Of a DNA stretch of 64,000 nt, positions 52,939 to 63,629 are shown piece by piece. The DNA lies in NCBI GenBank assembly GCA_028274465.1, contig CM051455.1, positions 93,194,365-93,258,364 on the forward strand. The letters are read 5' to 3'. Source of the stretch: Plantago ovata. Taxonomy: Eukaryota; Streptophyta; Magnoliopsida; Lamiales; Plantaginaceae. How positions within the stretch are numbered: the first letter of the stretch is position 1; each line of letters opens with the position of its first letter. The position numbers were made by a program, and so were the translations under genes. Below the pieces are notes generated by a model, which saw only the letters and a program-made list of their open reading frames with translations, had not been told where the DNA came from and did no database searches.

Positions 52939-55900
52939 TATCTAACTCACATTTATTTCAGGATGAACAAATGGAGGATGCTTCTCAAGCTCCTCAAGGA
53001 ATGGAAATTGTACCAACACAAACAAGTGTGCAACATGAGCTTGCTGAAACTCAGCAGGTAATTCATGTTTCAGCTCTGGACACTAAAACAATTATCCAAA
53101 CCTCTCCTGATCTAAATATTATTCTTTTTCAGGCTCTAAAGGAGACCACTGAAGTGGTGCACATCACTGAAGATCTACAAGTGAGTTCTGAGGAAGTTTA
53201 CTTAGACTTCAAAAGAACAACCTTGTCAAGAGTTGCTAAGTCTGTCAGCAACTGGCAAAGGTACAGAAGGATGGATTTTTCTGATCTCCATCTTCATCTA
53301 TCAAATGAGAAAAAGAGATCTTCTCTGCTAAAGCTCGAGACATTTGTCCACTCCATACTTCCTGAAGAAATGTCATATTCTCAGCTGATGAGCTCAAATC
53401 TGATTGCTCAAATCAGAGAGAATATGAAGGCCAAATTTAAGAGTGCCTCTCCAGCTGAACAAGCTGTAATGCTCAAGGGTTCATTTGTACCCGTGGTGGC
53501 TGATCCCCACAAATTCAATGAGGAAGAGGAAGTAACGAGTGTTGCTTTATACAAGCATCTCGAGCTAGTTATTCTGACTGATGATGATGAAGAGGAAGAA
53601 GATGAAAACCTCCCAACTAATCCCAGTGATAATGAAGGGAAAGATTCAAAGGACAAAAAGGATGACGATGATGACAATCAAGGTCCTAGTCCTGATGCTG
53701 GTGGACTAAAAATGACAGTTGCTGAAACTGAACAACAAGACAATCAGCAAGCTGAACAAACACCAACTCAGCATGAATCTCAACCTGCTCCTGCTGACAT
53801 TGAAAATCAAGCACATGTACAAGGCGCTGATACTGAAGAGGAATACGCCAGAAAGCGAGCTGCCTTGAAACATGGCAAGAGCCAACTTTCTGATGCCGAG
53901 TTACCTTTACTCGATGCCAAGGTCACTCATACAAACCTTGATGATGAAGATGAACTGGATGAAGATTACCAAAGAGCACTACAAAACAGTCTCCAAATTC
54001 ATGCAAGGCATACGCAGAATTTGGACATTGGTCAATCTTCAGGAGTGAAGCCACAGGAAGTCCCCTCCCTTCCACTTACTACTGGTGAAACTCCAGTAAT
54101 TGAGTCTCAAACGTTGCCATCAGCAACTACTCAATTAAAACTTACTACTGGTGAAACTCCAGTCGTTGAGTCTGAAGAGTTGCCATCAGCAATCACTCAA
54201 CCAAAAGGAAATGAAGCTGCTGACTTAGGTTCCAATGTTGTTGGCCTTGATGAATCTGAGGATGAAGATGATCTATCAGCAAATGAGGATGAAAATTCCA
54301 AGAAAGATCCCAAAGTGATTGAAATTCCTCCTCCTGACTACATAAATGATGAAGGAGATGACTTAAGAGGAGAATTGTTGCTGCAAGATGATGAATTTGC
54401 TTCAGAACTTAAAGTTCATTCCTTGACCCCCAATCTAGTACCGTTCCCACATGTAGAGGAGTTTACTCCAAGAATTTTGGCACTGAAGAAAGTCCATGAT
54501 GCCTGCAAAGCAGAATATGATGCACTGCTTTCTGAGAGTCCGCTTGATATCGGAAAGATATTGGCTACAGTGCTGAGACGCACTACTACTCTTACAATAG
54601 CTCAGAAAGACATCAGTCTTTATCACAAGATCTATGAAGAAGATGTAAGTCAAGCACTCCGACTAGCAAAGTCTGCATTATTTAAGGCACAGACTTTCAT
54701 GGAAGAAAAGGCCGCAACAGAGCGAAGACATGAGGAGAATATGGTGAGTGTTAAAAATGAATTGTCAAAGCTGACTTCTGATCAGCAAGCAATCATCATG
54801 AAATACAACAGCCTAAGTACTCTTGCTGAAAATTGCAATGAGTTCTTCTCTTTCCACATTACTCCGATGTTGCAATCCATGTCTAAGGGGGAAAATATAC
54901 AAAAGATCTACAAGAAAGAAAACCCCTCCTACTGTTGAAGCACCAATGGCCATAGAACCTCTTGCTGAAAAAGAGAAAAGTTCTAAAAGACAAGCAGAAT
55001 CTGAGTTAAATTCAGCAAGTCCCAAAAAGAGAAAAACTGCTGCTGAAACTCAAGGATTTTGTCCCACTGAAAGTCATCAAGCTCTGAATGATGATGATGA
55101 TGATGACAATCAGACAATCGCTCAAGCCATAAGAGCTAGACAAATTACAGCCTTAACTCCGTCTGGCCATTCAAAGCATTTCTCTTCTGACTCAAGATCT
55201 TCAGCAAGAGATCAAGACAATGCAAAGTGAAGAAGAAGAAGGCAAAGACAGGAAGACAAAAGGCTGGCCAGCATTGCTATTGGCTCCAGCATTGAATATA
55301 CAAAGACCAGCAATGATGAAACCACTCAGAACGTGATCAGAAACGTTCATGGTTGCTGGATCTTAAAGCTGGAAGATTTGCTGGTGAATGAGTTCTTTCC
55401 AACAGCCATATTGAACCAAATGTTCACTTGGATTGATCTCAAGGTAAAAAGGAAAGAAAGGGTTGAGTCCCTACCAAGAAATATTGATGGGAGATGGTTG
55501 AATCTAGAAGTCTCAGTAAGAAGAACTGCAATTGGTAAGTCCATAAGACAAGAACCTGAATTGATAAAACCAGTTGGCATTGCTTATTACTCTGACCCCG
55601 TGACCAAGAAAACAAAGAAGAGACTTGGATTGATTCCTTATGATTATTTCTATCTCACTGCTAAGGATCAAGAAGAAGATCTTCTCTGGCTAAGCAAGAT
55701 TCATCCTAAAAGCATTTCAGATACACAGATTCTCCATGCCAGCAATTGGGTCATGCATTTGTGGGTAACTCATTACATGGAAATGAATGCTGAAAAGCAT
55801 CATCATACTGGCTGCAAAAATTCAAGGATTCTTCAACTACAAGTCCGTAGGCTACTTGAGAATTACGCAAAGGACTGTATTGAATTCACTGCACTTCCTG

Positions 55901-55947
55901 AGAAGAGTGTAAGAGAGATTTTGAGAAAATCCTTTGAAAGAGCTTAA
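52939..55947 (+). pseudogene. Sire-D extra (env-like position) ORF
   Basis: This is the ORF between pol and the 3' LTR, a position called env-like in Sireviruses. The first open part starts at the ATG at 52971 (MEDASQAPQGMEIVPTQ); codons before 52939 belong to the Ath-3 LTR. It is acidic and Q/E/D-rich, with a D/E run (53580-53670), a twofold 22-residue repeat (LTTGETPV, 54075-54206) and a probable coiled coil (54480-54890, ending SLSTLAENCNEFFSFHI). Further parts carry a basic SPKKRKTAAE segment (55018-55047) and a folded-looking C-terminal domain (HGCWILKLEDLLVNEFFP, GLIPYDYFYLTAKDQEED, LHASNWVMHLWVTHYMEM). I see no signal peptide or membrane helix. It is broken by a couple of breaks. The codon at 52878 often taken as the start lies in the neighbouring LTR and is not real. 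Confidence 0.75.
54075..54206 (+). repeat. Two 66-base repeats in the extra ORF
   Basis: Copies at 54075-54140 and 54141-54206 encode LTTGETPV.ES..LPSA.TQ twice, in frame. The proline- and threonine-rich unit looks disordered. Confidence 0.85.
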
Positions 55948-56209
55948 CTCTCTGTAATAGTTCCGTTCAAGTTTTATTTGCTGATTTTGTGTAGTTATCT
56001 ATGATCATTCCTGTAAACTTACTGAAAGATAACTATCAGCAATGAAACTTTTGACTCTTATTGGTTTTTTATTATGCAATTTACTTATGCTTACTGTTTA
56101 ATTATTCAAGTATGCTTGCGTTAATCAACTTAATTATTCAACATCAGAGACCTCTAAAAGGGTAACAATTAATTTAGCCATGGATTGCTAACATCAAAAA
56201 GGGGGAAAT
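55948..56209 (+). other. Sire-D 3' untranslated tail and polypurine tract
   Basis: The tail carries no coding. It ends AACATCAAAAAGGGGGAAAT (56190-56209) next to the LTR start TGTTAGG. AAAGGGGGAAAT is close to the AAAGGGGGAGAT-type tract I associate with Sireviruses. Sire-E has aaagggagaaat at 59521. Confidence 0.82.
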
Positions 56210-56488
56210 TGTTAGGAAACTTGTAATTTTGATGAGCAACTAACCATGCTAAATTAAGGAAAGTCCAGTAACTAGTACTCTTAAGGTCCATAGGAATTTA
56301 GAATTTTTAAGGACATTGTAAAAGAGGAACGTTTGCTGAAGACTTAGAGTAGGTGCTAGATAGGTTGGTTTTACCGCTTATGATGTATCTTGTTTTCTGA
56401 AAAGAAATACAAACTATTGAAGCATTTAGAACCGCTCAGAAACTTGAAGATTTCGAAGACTGAAGACTAGAAGATTTCTGAAGACTGG

Positions 56489-56819
56489 TATCTACAAAGG
56501 CACATGTTGCTCAGAAAGTGGAAACTTCAGCAACAGCATTGCATAAGTGAAAATCTAAACGACAGAGTAGGTTGTGCTTGCTGAAACTGAGACTGACCAC
56601 TTGCTGATGAACATTTGTGACCTCTTGATGAAAGTACTTGTATTTGCTGATGAACATTTGTATCTACAAAGGCACATGTTGCTCAGAAAGTGGAAACTTC
56701 AGCAACAGCATTGCATAAGTGAAAATCTAAACGACAGAGTAGGTTGTGCTTGCTGAAACTGAGACTGACCACTTGCTGATGAACATTTGTGACCTCTTGA
56801 TGAAAGTACTTGTATTTGC
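56489..56819 (+). repeat. 172-base direct duplication in Sire-D LTR
   Basis: The stretch from tatctacaaaggcacatg is repeated with a period of 172 bases (56489 and 56661) and is practically identical for about 159 bases. It lies upstream of the TATA box. Sister LTRs have a single copy. Confidence 0.88.
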
Positions 56820-56995
56820 GCTCCAATGTTACTGTTTGAATTTTATTCAAATGAGCATTAAATGCAAAGCATGCACGCGAAGGACATGAAGACTAGAAGA
56901 CAAACAAGGACGCTGCTGAAAGTACAAAAGCAAGATAGTGACATTTTAAGGAACAAAAGCCTTAGAATTTGAAATTCAAACGGCTCCTTATTTCA

Positions 56996-57005
56996 CTATA
57001 AATAG
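56996..57005 (+). promoter_or_regulatory. TATA box of Sire-D LTR
   Basis: ctataaatag in the conserved U3 context. Confidence 0.7.
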
Positions 57006-57908
57006 AGGTCATCCGGCAAAGAGTTGAAGTGTGTCAACAACGTGATCATACTCTCACTTGTGCTTAAACTCACATACTCTTCAAACACTCTTACTGCCAT
57101 TGATCCGTTCCAAGACTTAAAGCTTGAAAAAGCTACTTGTGAAGAAGTAGAACATACATGTCTAAGAAATTAGTTAAGTTTTCTTTCTTTCTTTCGAACA
57201 AGAACAAGTCTTGACACCAGAAACAATCAAACTTGTTTACTGCAAAGTATTCAAAGTTTTGTTTCTTATATTACTTGTTGTAACTGAATAAGCTATAATT
57301 AAGTTATCTCATCCCAAACCTCTCTAACTGAAAATACACCCTTTCAGGCGTGATATTCAGGGGGAACTTAATCAAGCATAGTGTTGCTGATTAAAGTACC
57401 AAGTTTGGTGGAGAACAAGGTTATGTTCTCTAGTTAGGTTGGAAACGAAGCAAGTGTGCTTTGGTTTCTGTTTGGATCGCTCTAGATAGGTGTTGTAAGG
57501 AACCTCAATCTTATCGTAGTGGATTCAGTCCTAGAAAGGACAAAGTGAATTAGTTGAGAGATTACGCCACTCTCAGATACCACTATAAAAAGTGTTTGTG
57601 TGATTTATTTACTGTACTTAGTTTTCAGCAAAGCATATCTATATGTACACAGTCACTCACTTCACTTGCTGAAACTATCACTTACTGACAAGGCACTTAT
57701 TGTATCAAAGACTTCCGCTCTCTGATTTTAAGTATCAGCAAAACTAGTTACTGAAAAGTAACTTGCGCTTGCTGAGAAAGTTAAGTATCAGCAAACTCAT
57801 TACTGAAAAGTAATAAGCACTTGCTGAGAAAGTTTTTAAACGACGAAAGTTTGAAAAGACTATTCATCCCCCCCCCTAGTCTTTTCTTGTTGGTTAAAGG
57901 GACCAACA

Positions 57909-59278
57909 CATAAGTCTACATCACAAAAGCTATGAAGAAGATGTCAGTCAAGCACTCAAGCTTGAGCGCATTGACAAAGGCTCAGGCTATGCTTGAAGAA
58001 AAAGTCAACAATGAGTGCAAACCTGAGGAGAATCTGGCTTTCTTAAGGAAGAATTGTCTAAGCTAACTACAGATCAGCAAGACATGATTCTTAAATACAA
58101 TAGCCTAAATACTCTTGCTGAAAATTGCAATGAGTTTTTCTCTCTACACATCAGACCTATGATGCAATCCATGTCTAAGGGGGAAGATTCTAGAAAAAGA
58201 AAGTCTTCAAGAGACAGGTCAACTAATCCCTCCCAATATGAAGTGCCATTAAAAATGCCTGGACCACCTCCCAGAGAACCTCTTGATGACACAGAGCAAA
58301 GTTCTAAGAAAAGAGCTGAAACAGATTCTGAGAGAAATTCAGCAAATCCTAAAAGGAGAAGAACTTCTGCTGAAACTCAAGAATTCTGTCACACTGAAAG
58401 TCATCAAGATCTGAATGAAGATGACGATAATGATGATGACCAAACAATAGCTCAAGCTATAAGAGCTAAGCCTCTTTCTGCCTTAACTCCATCTGGCCAA
58501 TCCAAATACTTCTCTTCTGACTCCAGATCTTCATCAAGAGATCATGAAAATGCTAAGTCAAGAAGAAGAAAGCAAAGACAAGAAGAAAGAAGGCTTGCCA
58601 ACATTGCAATTGGCACTAGCATTGATTATACTAAGACCAGCAATGAGGAAACCACTCAGAATGTGATCAAAAACCTCCATGGTTGCTGGATCATAAAGCT
58701 GGAAGATCTTTTAGCCAATGACTTCTTTCCAACTGTTGTACTAAATCAGATGTACACTTGGATTGAATTGAAAGTTGCAAGAAAAGAAAGGGATCCTCCT
58801 CCCTACCCAAGGAACATAGTTATAAAATGGCTGAACTTAAGTAAGAAGAACTTCCATCACCAAGAAGCTACAACAAGAGTCCGATTTAATCAAGCCGATG
58901 GATGATGCTTACTATAGTGACCCTTTAACCAAGAAGTCCAAAAAGCAGTATGGCTTGATTCCTTATGATTACTTTTATCTTACTGCTAAGGATCAAGAAG
59001 AAGACCTTCTCTGGTTAAGGAAGATTCATGCCAACAAGGGTATTTCAGACACTCAACTTCTACATTCTAGCAGTTGGGGCATGCACTTGTGGGTAATTCA
59101 CTACAAAGAGATGAATGGTGAAAACCATCATTATACTGCCTGCAAGAATCCAAGGATTATTCAAGTTGAAGTCCGTAAGCTACTTGAAGATTACGAGAAG
59201 GACTGTGTTGAATTCTCTGCTCTTGCTAAGAAGAGTGTAAGGGAGATTCTTAGAAAATCTTCTGCTGGAATAGTTTAG
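57909..59278 (+). pseudogene. Sire-E extra ORF, C-terminal part
   Basis: It enters the extra ORF midway, at the coiled coil (LSKLTTDQQDMILKYNSLNTL). Then follow a basic RDRSTNPSQY stretch, PKRRRTSAE (the counterpart of the Sire-D PKKRKTAAE), an acidic EDDDNDDDQTIAQAIRAK, an SR-rich SSDSRSSSRDHENAKSRRRK, and the C-terminal domain (HGCWIIKLEDLLANDFFP, GLIPYDYFYLTAKDQEEDLLW, LHSSSWGMHLWVIHYKEM). The upstream half is absent because the Sire-D LTR precedes it. It is broken by about one or two breaks. The C-terminal domain is the part best conserved between the two copies. Confidence 0.78.
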
Positions 59279-59533
59279 TCCCTTGTAAAAGCTTTGTTTT
59301 GTTTGCTGAATACTTTAGTTATCTATGAGCTTTCTTGTAAACTTACTGAAAGATAACTATCAGCAATGAACGTTTTGACTCTTATTGGTTTTGATTATGC
59401 AAACTATTTATGCTTACTGTTTTATTATTCAAGTATGTTTGCATTAATCAGCTGATTTATTCAACGTCAGAAACCTCTAAAAGGGTAATAATTAATTTAG
59501 TCATGGATTGCTAACATCAAAAAGGGAGAAATT
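59279..59533 (+). other. Sire-E 3' untranslated tail and polypurine tract
   Basis: It is homologous to 55948-56209, has no coding, and ends in aaaaagggagaaatt before TGTTAGG. Confidence 0.8.
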
Positions 59534-61071
59534 TGTTAGGAAACTTGTAATTTTGATGAGCTATTAACCATGCTAAATTAAGGAAAGTCCAGTAACTAGT
59601 ACTCTTAAGGTCCATAGGAATTTAGAATTTTAAGGACATTGTAAAAGAGGAACGTTTGCTGAAGACTTAGTGTAGGTACTAGTTAGCTGCTTTCGTTTGC
59701 TGATGATGTACTTTGTTTTTACAAATGAACTATTGAAGCACTAGAACCGCTCAGAAAATTGAAGATTCGAATGCTGAAGACTTAGAAGAATTCTGAGAAA
59801 AGTATCTACAAAGGCACATGTTGCTCATAAAGTGAGATTTTCAGCAACACCTCGCATAAGTGAAAATCTATATGACAGAGTAGGTTGTGCTTGCTGAAAT
59901 TGAGACTGCCCACTTGCTGAAAAACATATGTGACCTCCTTACTGAAAAGTACTTGCATTTTGGCTCCAACGTTCACATTTGAATTTGATTCAAATGAATT
60001 TGAATCAAATGAACATTAAATGCACAGTAGGCACGCGAAGAACATGAAGACTAGAAGACAAATGAAGGACGCTGCTGAAAGTACAAAAGCAAGATAGTGA
60101 CATCTTAAGGTGCAAAGCCTTGGAATTTGAAATTCAAACGCCTCCCTTGATACACTATAAATAGAGGTCATCTGGCAAAGAGTAGAAGTTTGTCAACAAC
60201 GTGATCAAACTCTCGCTTGTGCTTAAACACTCAAAACCTCTATACTCTTTACTGCCTATAGATCCGTTCCAAGACTTAAGCTTGAAACAAAAGCTACTTG
60301 TGAAGAAGTAGAAAATTCATGGCTAAAAAATTAGTTAAGTGTTCCTTCTTTCGAACAAGAACAAGTCTTGACACTAGAAACAATCAAACTTGCTTACTGA
60401 AAAGTATTACAAGTTGTGTTTCTTTAGATAACTTGTTATAGCTGAAAAAGTTATACTCAAGTGATCTCATCCCAAACCTCTCTAACTGATAAACACCCTT
60501 CTTCAGGCGTGAAATTCAGGGGGAATTAATCAAGCATTGTGTTGTTGATTATAAATCCCAAGTTTGGTGGAGAACAAGGTTACAGTTCTCTAGTTAGGTT
60601 GGAAACAAAGCAAGTGTGCTTTGGTTTCTGAAGAATCATTAGTCATAGGATTTGTAAGGAACCTCAATCTTATCTTAGTGGATTCAGTCCTAGAAAGGAC
60701 AAAGTAGATTAGTTGAGAGATTACGCAACTCTCAGATACCACTATAAAAGTGTTTGTGTGATTTATTTTATTGCATTTAGTTTTCAGCAAGCTACACTTA
60801 TTGTACACTGTCACTCTGCTCACTTGCTGAAACTAGCACTGTCTGAAAAGCACTTATTGTATAAAGTCTTCCGCACACTGTTTTTAAAGTACCAGTAAAC
60901 TCGTTACTGAAAAGTAACAAGTACTTGCTGAGAAAGTTAAGTACCAGCAAACTCATTACTGAAAAGTAATAAGCACTTGCTGAGAAAGTTTTAAACGACG
61001 AAAAGTTTGAAAAGACTATTCAACCCCCCCCCCCCCCTCTAGTCTTTTCTTGTTGTTTAAAGGGACCAACC
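59534..61071 (+). repeat. Sirevirus LTR between Sire-E and Sire-F
   Basis: About 1538 bases. A 3' end (extra ORF and polypurine tract) is on its left, and a primer site plus gag on its right, so one LTR serves both. TATA box is at 60155-60164. A 14-base C-run is at about 61024-61037. Confidence 0.87.
60155..60164 (+). promoter_or_regulatory. TATA box of the Sire-E/F LTR
   Basis: ctataaatag, same context as the sister LTRs. Confidence 0.7.
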
Positions 61072-61073
61072 AG

Positions 61074-61088
61074 TGGTATCAGAGCTGG
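61074..61088 (+). other. Primer-binding site of Sire-F
   Basis: TGGTATCAGAGCTGG, initiator tRNA-Met type. Confidence 0.85.
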
Positions 61089-61183
61089 AGGTTCTTTAAC
61101 CTTCAACACTGAACCTAGATCCCCTTAGGTGCTTTCCGTAAATCACTTTCACTTGATCAGTTTGGTAGTCTTTTGCTGACAGG

Positions 61184-63620
61184 ATGTCGCTAGGAGACGC
61201 TCCCTTGCTGAAGCTGGAAAACTATGAAAAATTACGAAACAACATGATGTTACATCATGAGGCCATTAGTGATGAAATGGTTACTGTCATAAATGATGGA
61301 CCTATCAAGATCACTAAACTTGAGAGAAGCTTTCCTCACAAAACCACGGATACTGCTGAAAAGGAAACTATCGTAGGAGAACCTGTTGATAGCGCCATTC
61401 CAAAACCAAGAGAGGAATGGACTTCCGACGAAGCCAAGAGATTCCGTCTTGATGGCCAAGCAAGATACATCATTATTCGATCTACTCCAGATACTATACA
61501 GTGCAAACTGTGGGGTGCCAAAACTGCTAAGGAAGCTTGGAAAATGGTTCAAGATCTTTGTGCTGGATCTGACAAAACCAAGGAAAACAAACTCGAAGTG
61601 CTAAAGTTGAAGTTCCAAAACTTTAAACAAGGTACAAATGAGTCACTGGAAGACTTGGATTTTGGATTCATAACTCTAGTGAGTGAAATGGTTGCCTTAG
61701 GAGTTGGAAACTTCTATTCAGATTATGAAAAGGTGAAAACCATTATTAGAAGTCTGAACCAAGAATGGATCCATACTTAGAACTTCTACTACAATCAAGG
61801 AATGCCAAACATCACTCCAAGTGAGTTGTTCTCTCATCTTGCTACTGTCAACTACGAGACAAAGCAAAGAGAAAATGTGTTTGCTGAAAAATCGCAAAAC
61901 ATTACTTTGCCGCTAAGCCATCATCTTCTGAAAAGAAGAATGATAAAGAGTCTGCTGATGAAAACGCTCTTGTTGTTAGAAACATGAAGAAATTCATCAG
62001 TAAGGAACTTGAAAGGCAAAAAGCAAAAGAGAAGCTGAAAAAGCATCTTGGTAACAACTACCATAAATACAAGAATGAAGCTAGCTCGCTGAACAAGCAA
62101 GCTCAGCAAGCAAACTCTTCTGAAGAACCAGCAGTTGGCAATGATCTATGCTTTTATTGCAAAAAGCCTGGACACTTCAAAGCAAATTGTCCTTTGCTGA
62201 AAAGCAAATCTGCTGAATAGAAGAAGAAGTTCAAAAGGGCTTTGATTGCTGAAGAAAAGAAAAAACTTCAAGCAAAAATCGATGCTCTTTGCATTGAAAC
62301 AAGCTCTGAAGACAGTGAGGTAGAGAGTTCAGACACTGAAGAAGAAGAAGCCACTCTTGATGTAGAGATTGGCAAGGAAGTTTGTGGAATAGCCATGGAA
62401 GCTTATCCAGATGTGTCAAACTACGAATTCTGCCTCATGGCCGGTCAGGTAAATTGTCCTCTGAATCAGATTCAGAAAGTGAAGATGATATTGAACTTGA
62501 TAGAATTCAAGGAGAAATCGAAAGATTTGAGAAAACTCTGAGCAAACAGCAAGAAAAACTACAAATGCTGAACTTCTGACTATGCAAACTACTGAAAAGT
62601 ATGTCTTGCTGAGCGTTGAGTCAGAAAAGAAGGATGCTGAAATATTGCATCTCAAGAAGTTAATTGTTGAAGCTACAGAGAAGAATGCTCAAATGTCAAT
62701 AGAATTGGAAGAGTATCAGTCCTCAATTCTAAATTTACTTGCTGAAATACAAGAAATGAAAAAGACAATTTCAAATCTTATGCTGATGTTAGTAACACGC
62801 TGACTGAACTAAACTCTTATCTGAGAGATCCATCTCAGAAAGAAGGTTTAGGTGCAACGTATGAAGGTGACGATGTTATAATCTTGAGTAAAGACAAATC
62901 ACCAATCACCTTTGTTCATGCAACTGGTAGTGGTCAACCAGAACTCTATCAGATTGGTCAATCTAAGGTTGCTGAAATAAGCAATCAAGTACCTACGACC
63001 TTAAAGCCCGATGTTGCCACTCAAAGTAACAAGACTTTAAAAGGAAAACCGGTTGTTGAAAACCAAACTGTTCAGAAAAAGGATGATGTAAAGCATTCCG
63101 CCAAACAAGTTGCTGAAAAGTAATTTGTTAAGACTAAAGGCAAGATTACTAAAAGAAATTAGAAGACCTTTGCTGACAAACCTGAATCAAGTAATGTTGC
63201 TGAGAGAAAAGCTCAGCATTCTCCAAAAAGTGGACTTGGATTCAAAACCAAGCAAAGTCAACTCTATCATGAGTATAAGTAAAGTCAGCAAAGATACTTC
63301 AAAGAGATGAACAAAACCAAGCCTAAGAGTTCTGACAAAACTCAAAATGCTAGGACTAGAAGGAACCTACTGAAAAGTATGTTCAGCAAAAGGGTCAACC
63401 AAGCAAGACACCACATCAGAAAGTATGTTCAGCAAAAGGGTCAACCAAGCAAGACACCACATCAGAAAGTGGACTTGATTAGCAATGATCAAAAGTCTTT
63501 CGGTTCTAAGCCCTCTAGTTCCTCAGCAAGTAGAAAACAAATCAACTTTGAAAAATTCAAGACTTGGGTTTCCACTGGACATTTTCTTGAACATGTTAAT
63601 GGACATCCAATATTGGATAA
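61184..63620 (+). pseudogene. Sire-F gag region
   Basis: It opens MSLGDAPLLKLENYEKLRNN and has the gag landmarks in order (RLDGQARYIIIRSTPD, LWGAKTAKEAW, FYSDYEKVKTIIRSLNQEW, MPNITPSELFSHLATVNYE). A complete CCHC zinc knuckle lies at 62149-62190 (CFYCKKPGHFKANC). Then come an E/D-rich segment (62290-62360), a probable coiled coil (62500-62770) and a basic K/S/Q-rich C-terminal stretch. It is the best copy for comparing gag across the window, though it is broken. Confidence 0.83.
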
Positions 63621-63629
63621 TTAACTTGT

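Larger units (their letters stand above)
52939..57908 (+). mobile_element. Sirevirus Sire-D, 3' part
   Basis: Extra ORF region, untranslated tail, polypurine tract and 3' LTR. Its 5' side is cut by Ath-3. Its LTR end at 57908 abuts a second, different copy of the extra ORF (Sire-E), so Sire-D inserted in the extra ORF of Sire-E. Confidence 0.83.
56210..57908 (+). repeat. 3' LTR of Sire-D
   Basis: TGTTAGG...GACCAACA, 1699 bases, the longest Sirevirus LTR here because of an internal direct duplication (56489-56819). TATA box ctataaatag is at 56996-57005. Confidence 0.9.

Noticed and set aside
52878-54938. Host gene for a large acidic protein
   Set aside because: Its first codons lie in the Athila LTR, the region ends at a Sirevirus polypurine tract and LTR, and a second copy stands in the same position at 57909-59278.
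43049-57908. Pairing the Sire-C LTR (43049) with the Sire-D LTR (56210) as one element
   Set aside because: The bases before 43049 (gtacc) and after 57908 (cataa) do not match, and the gap lies between them.
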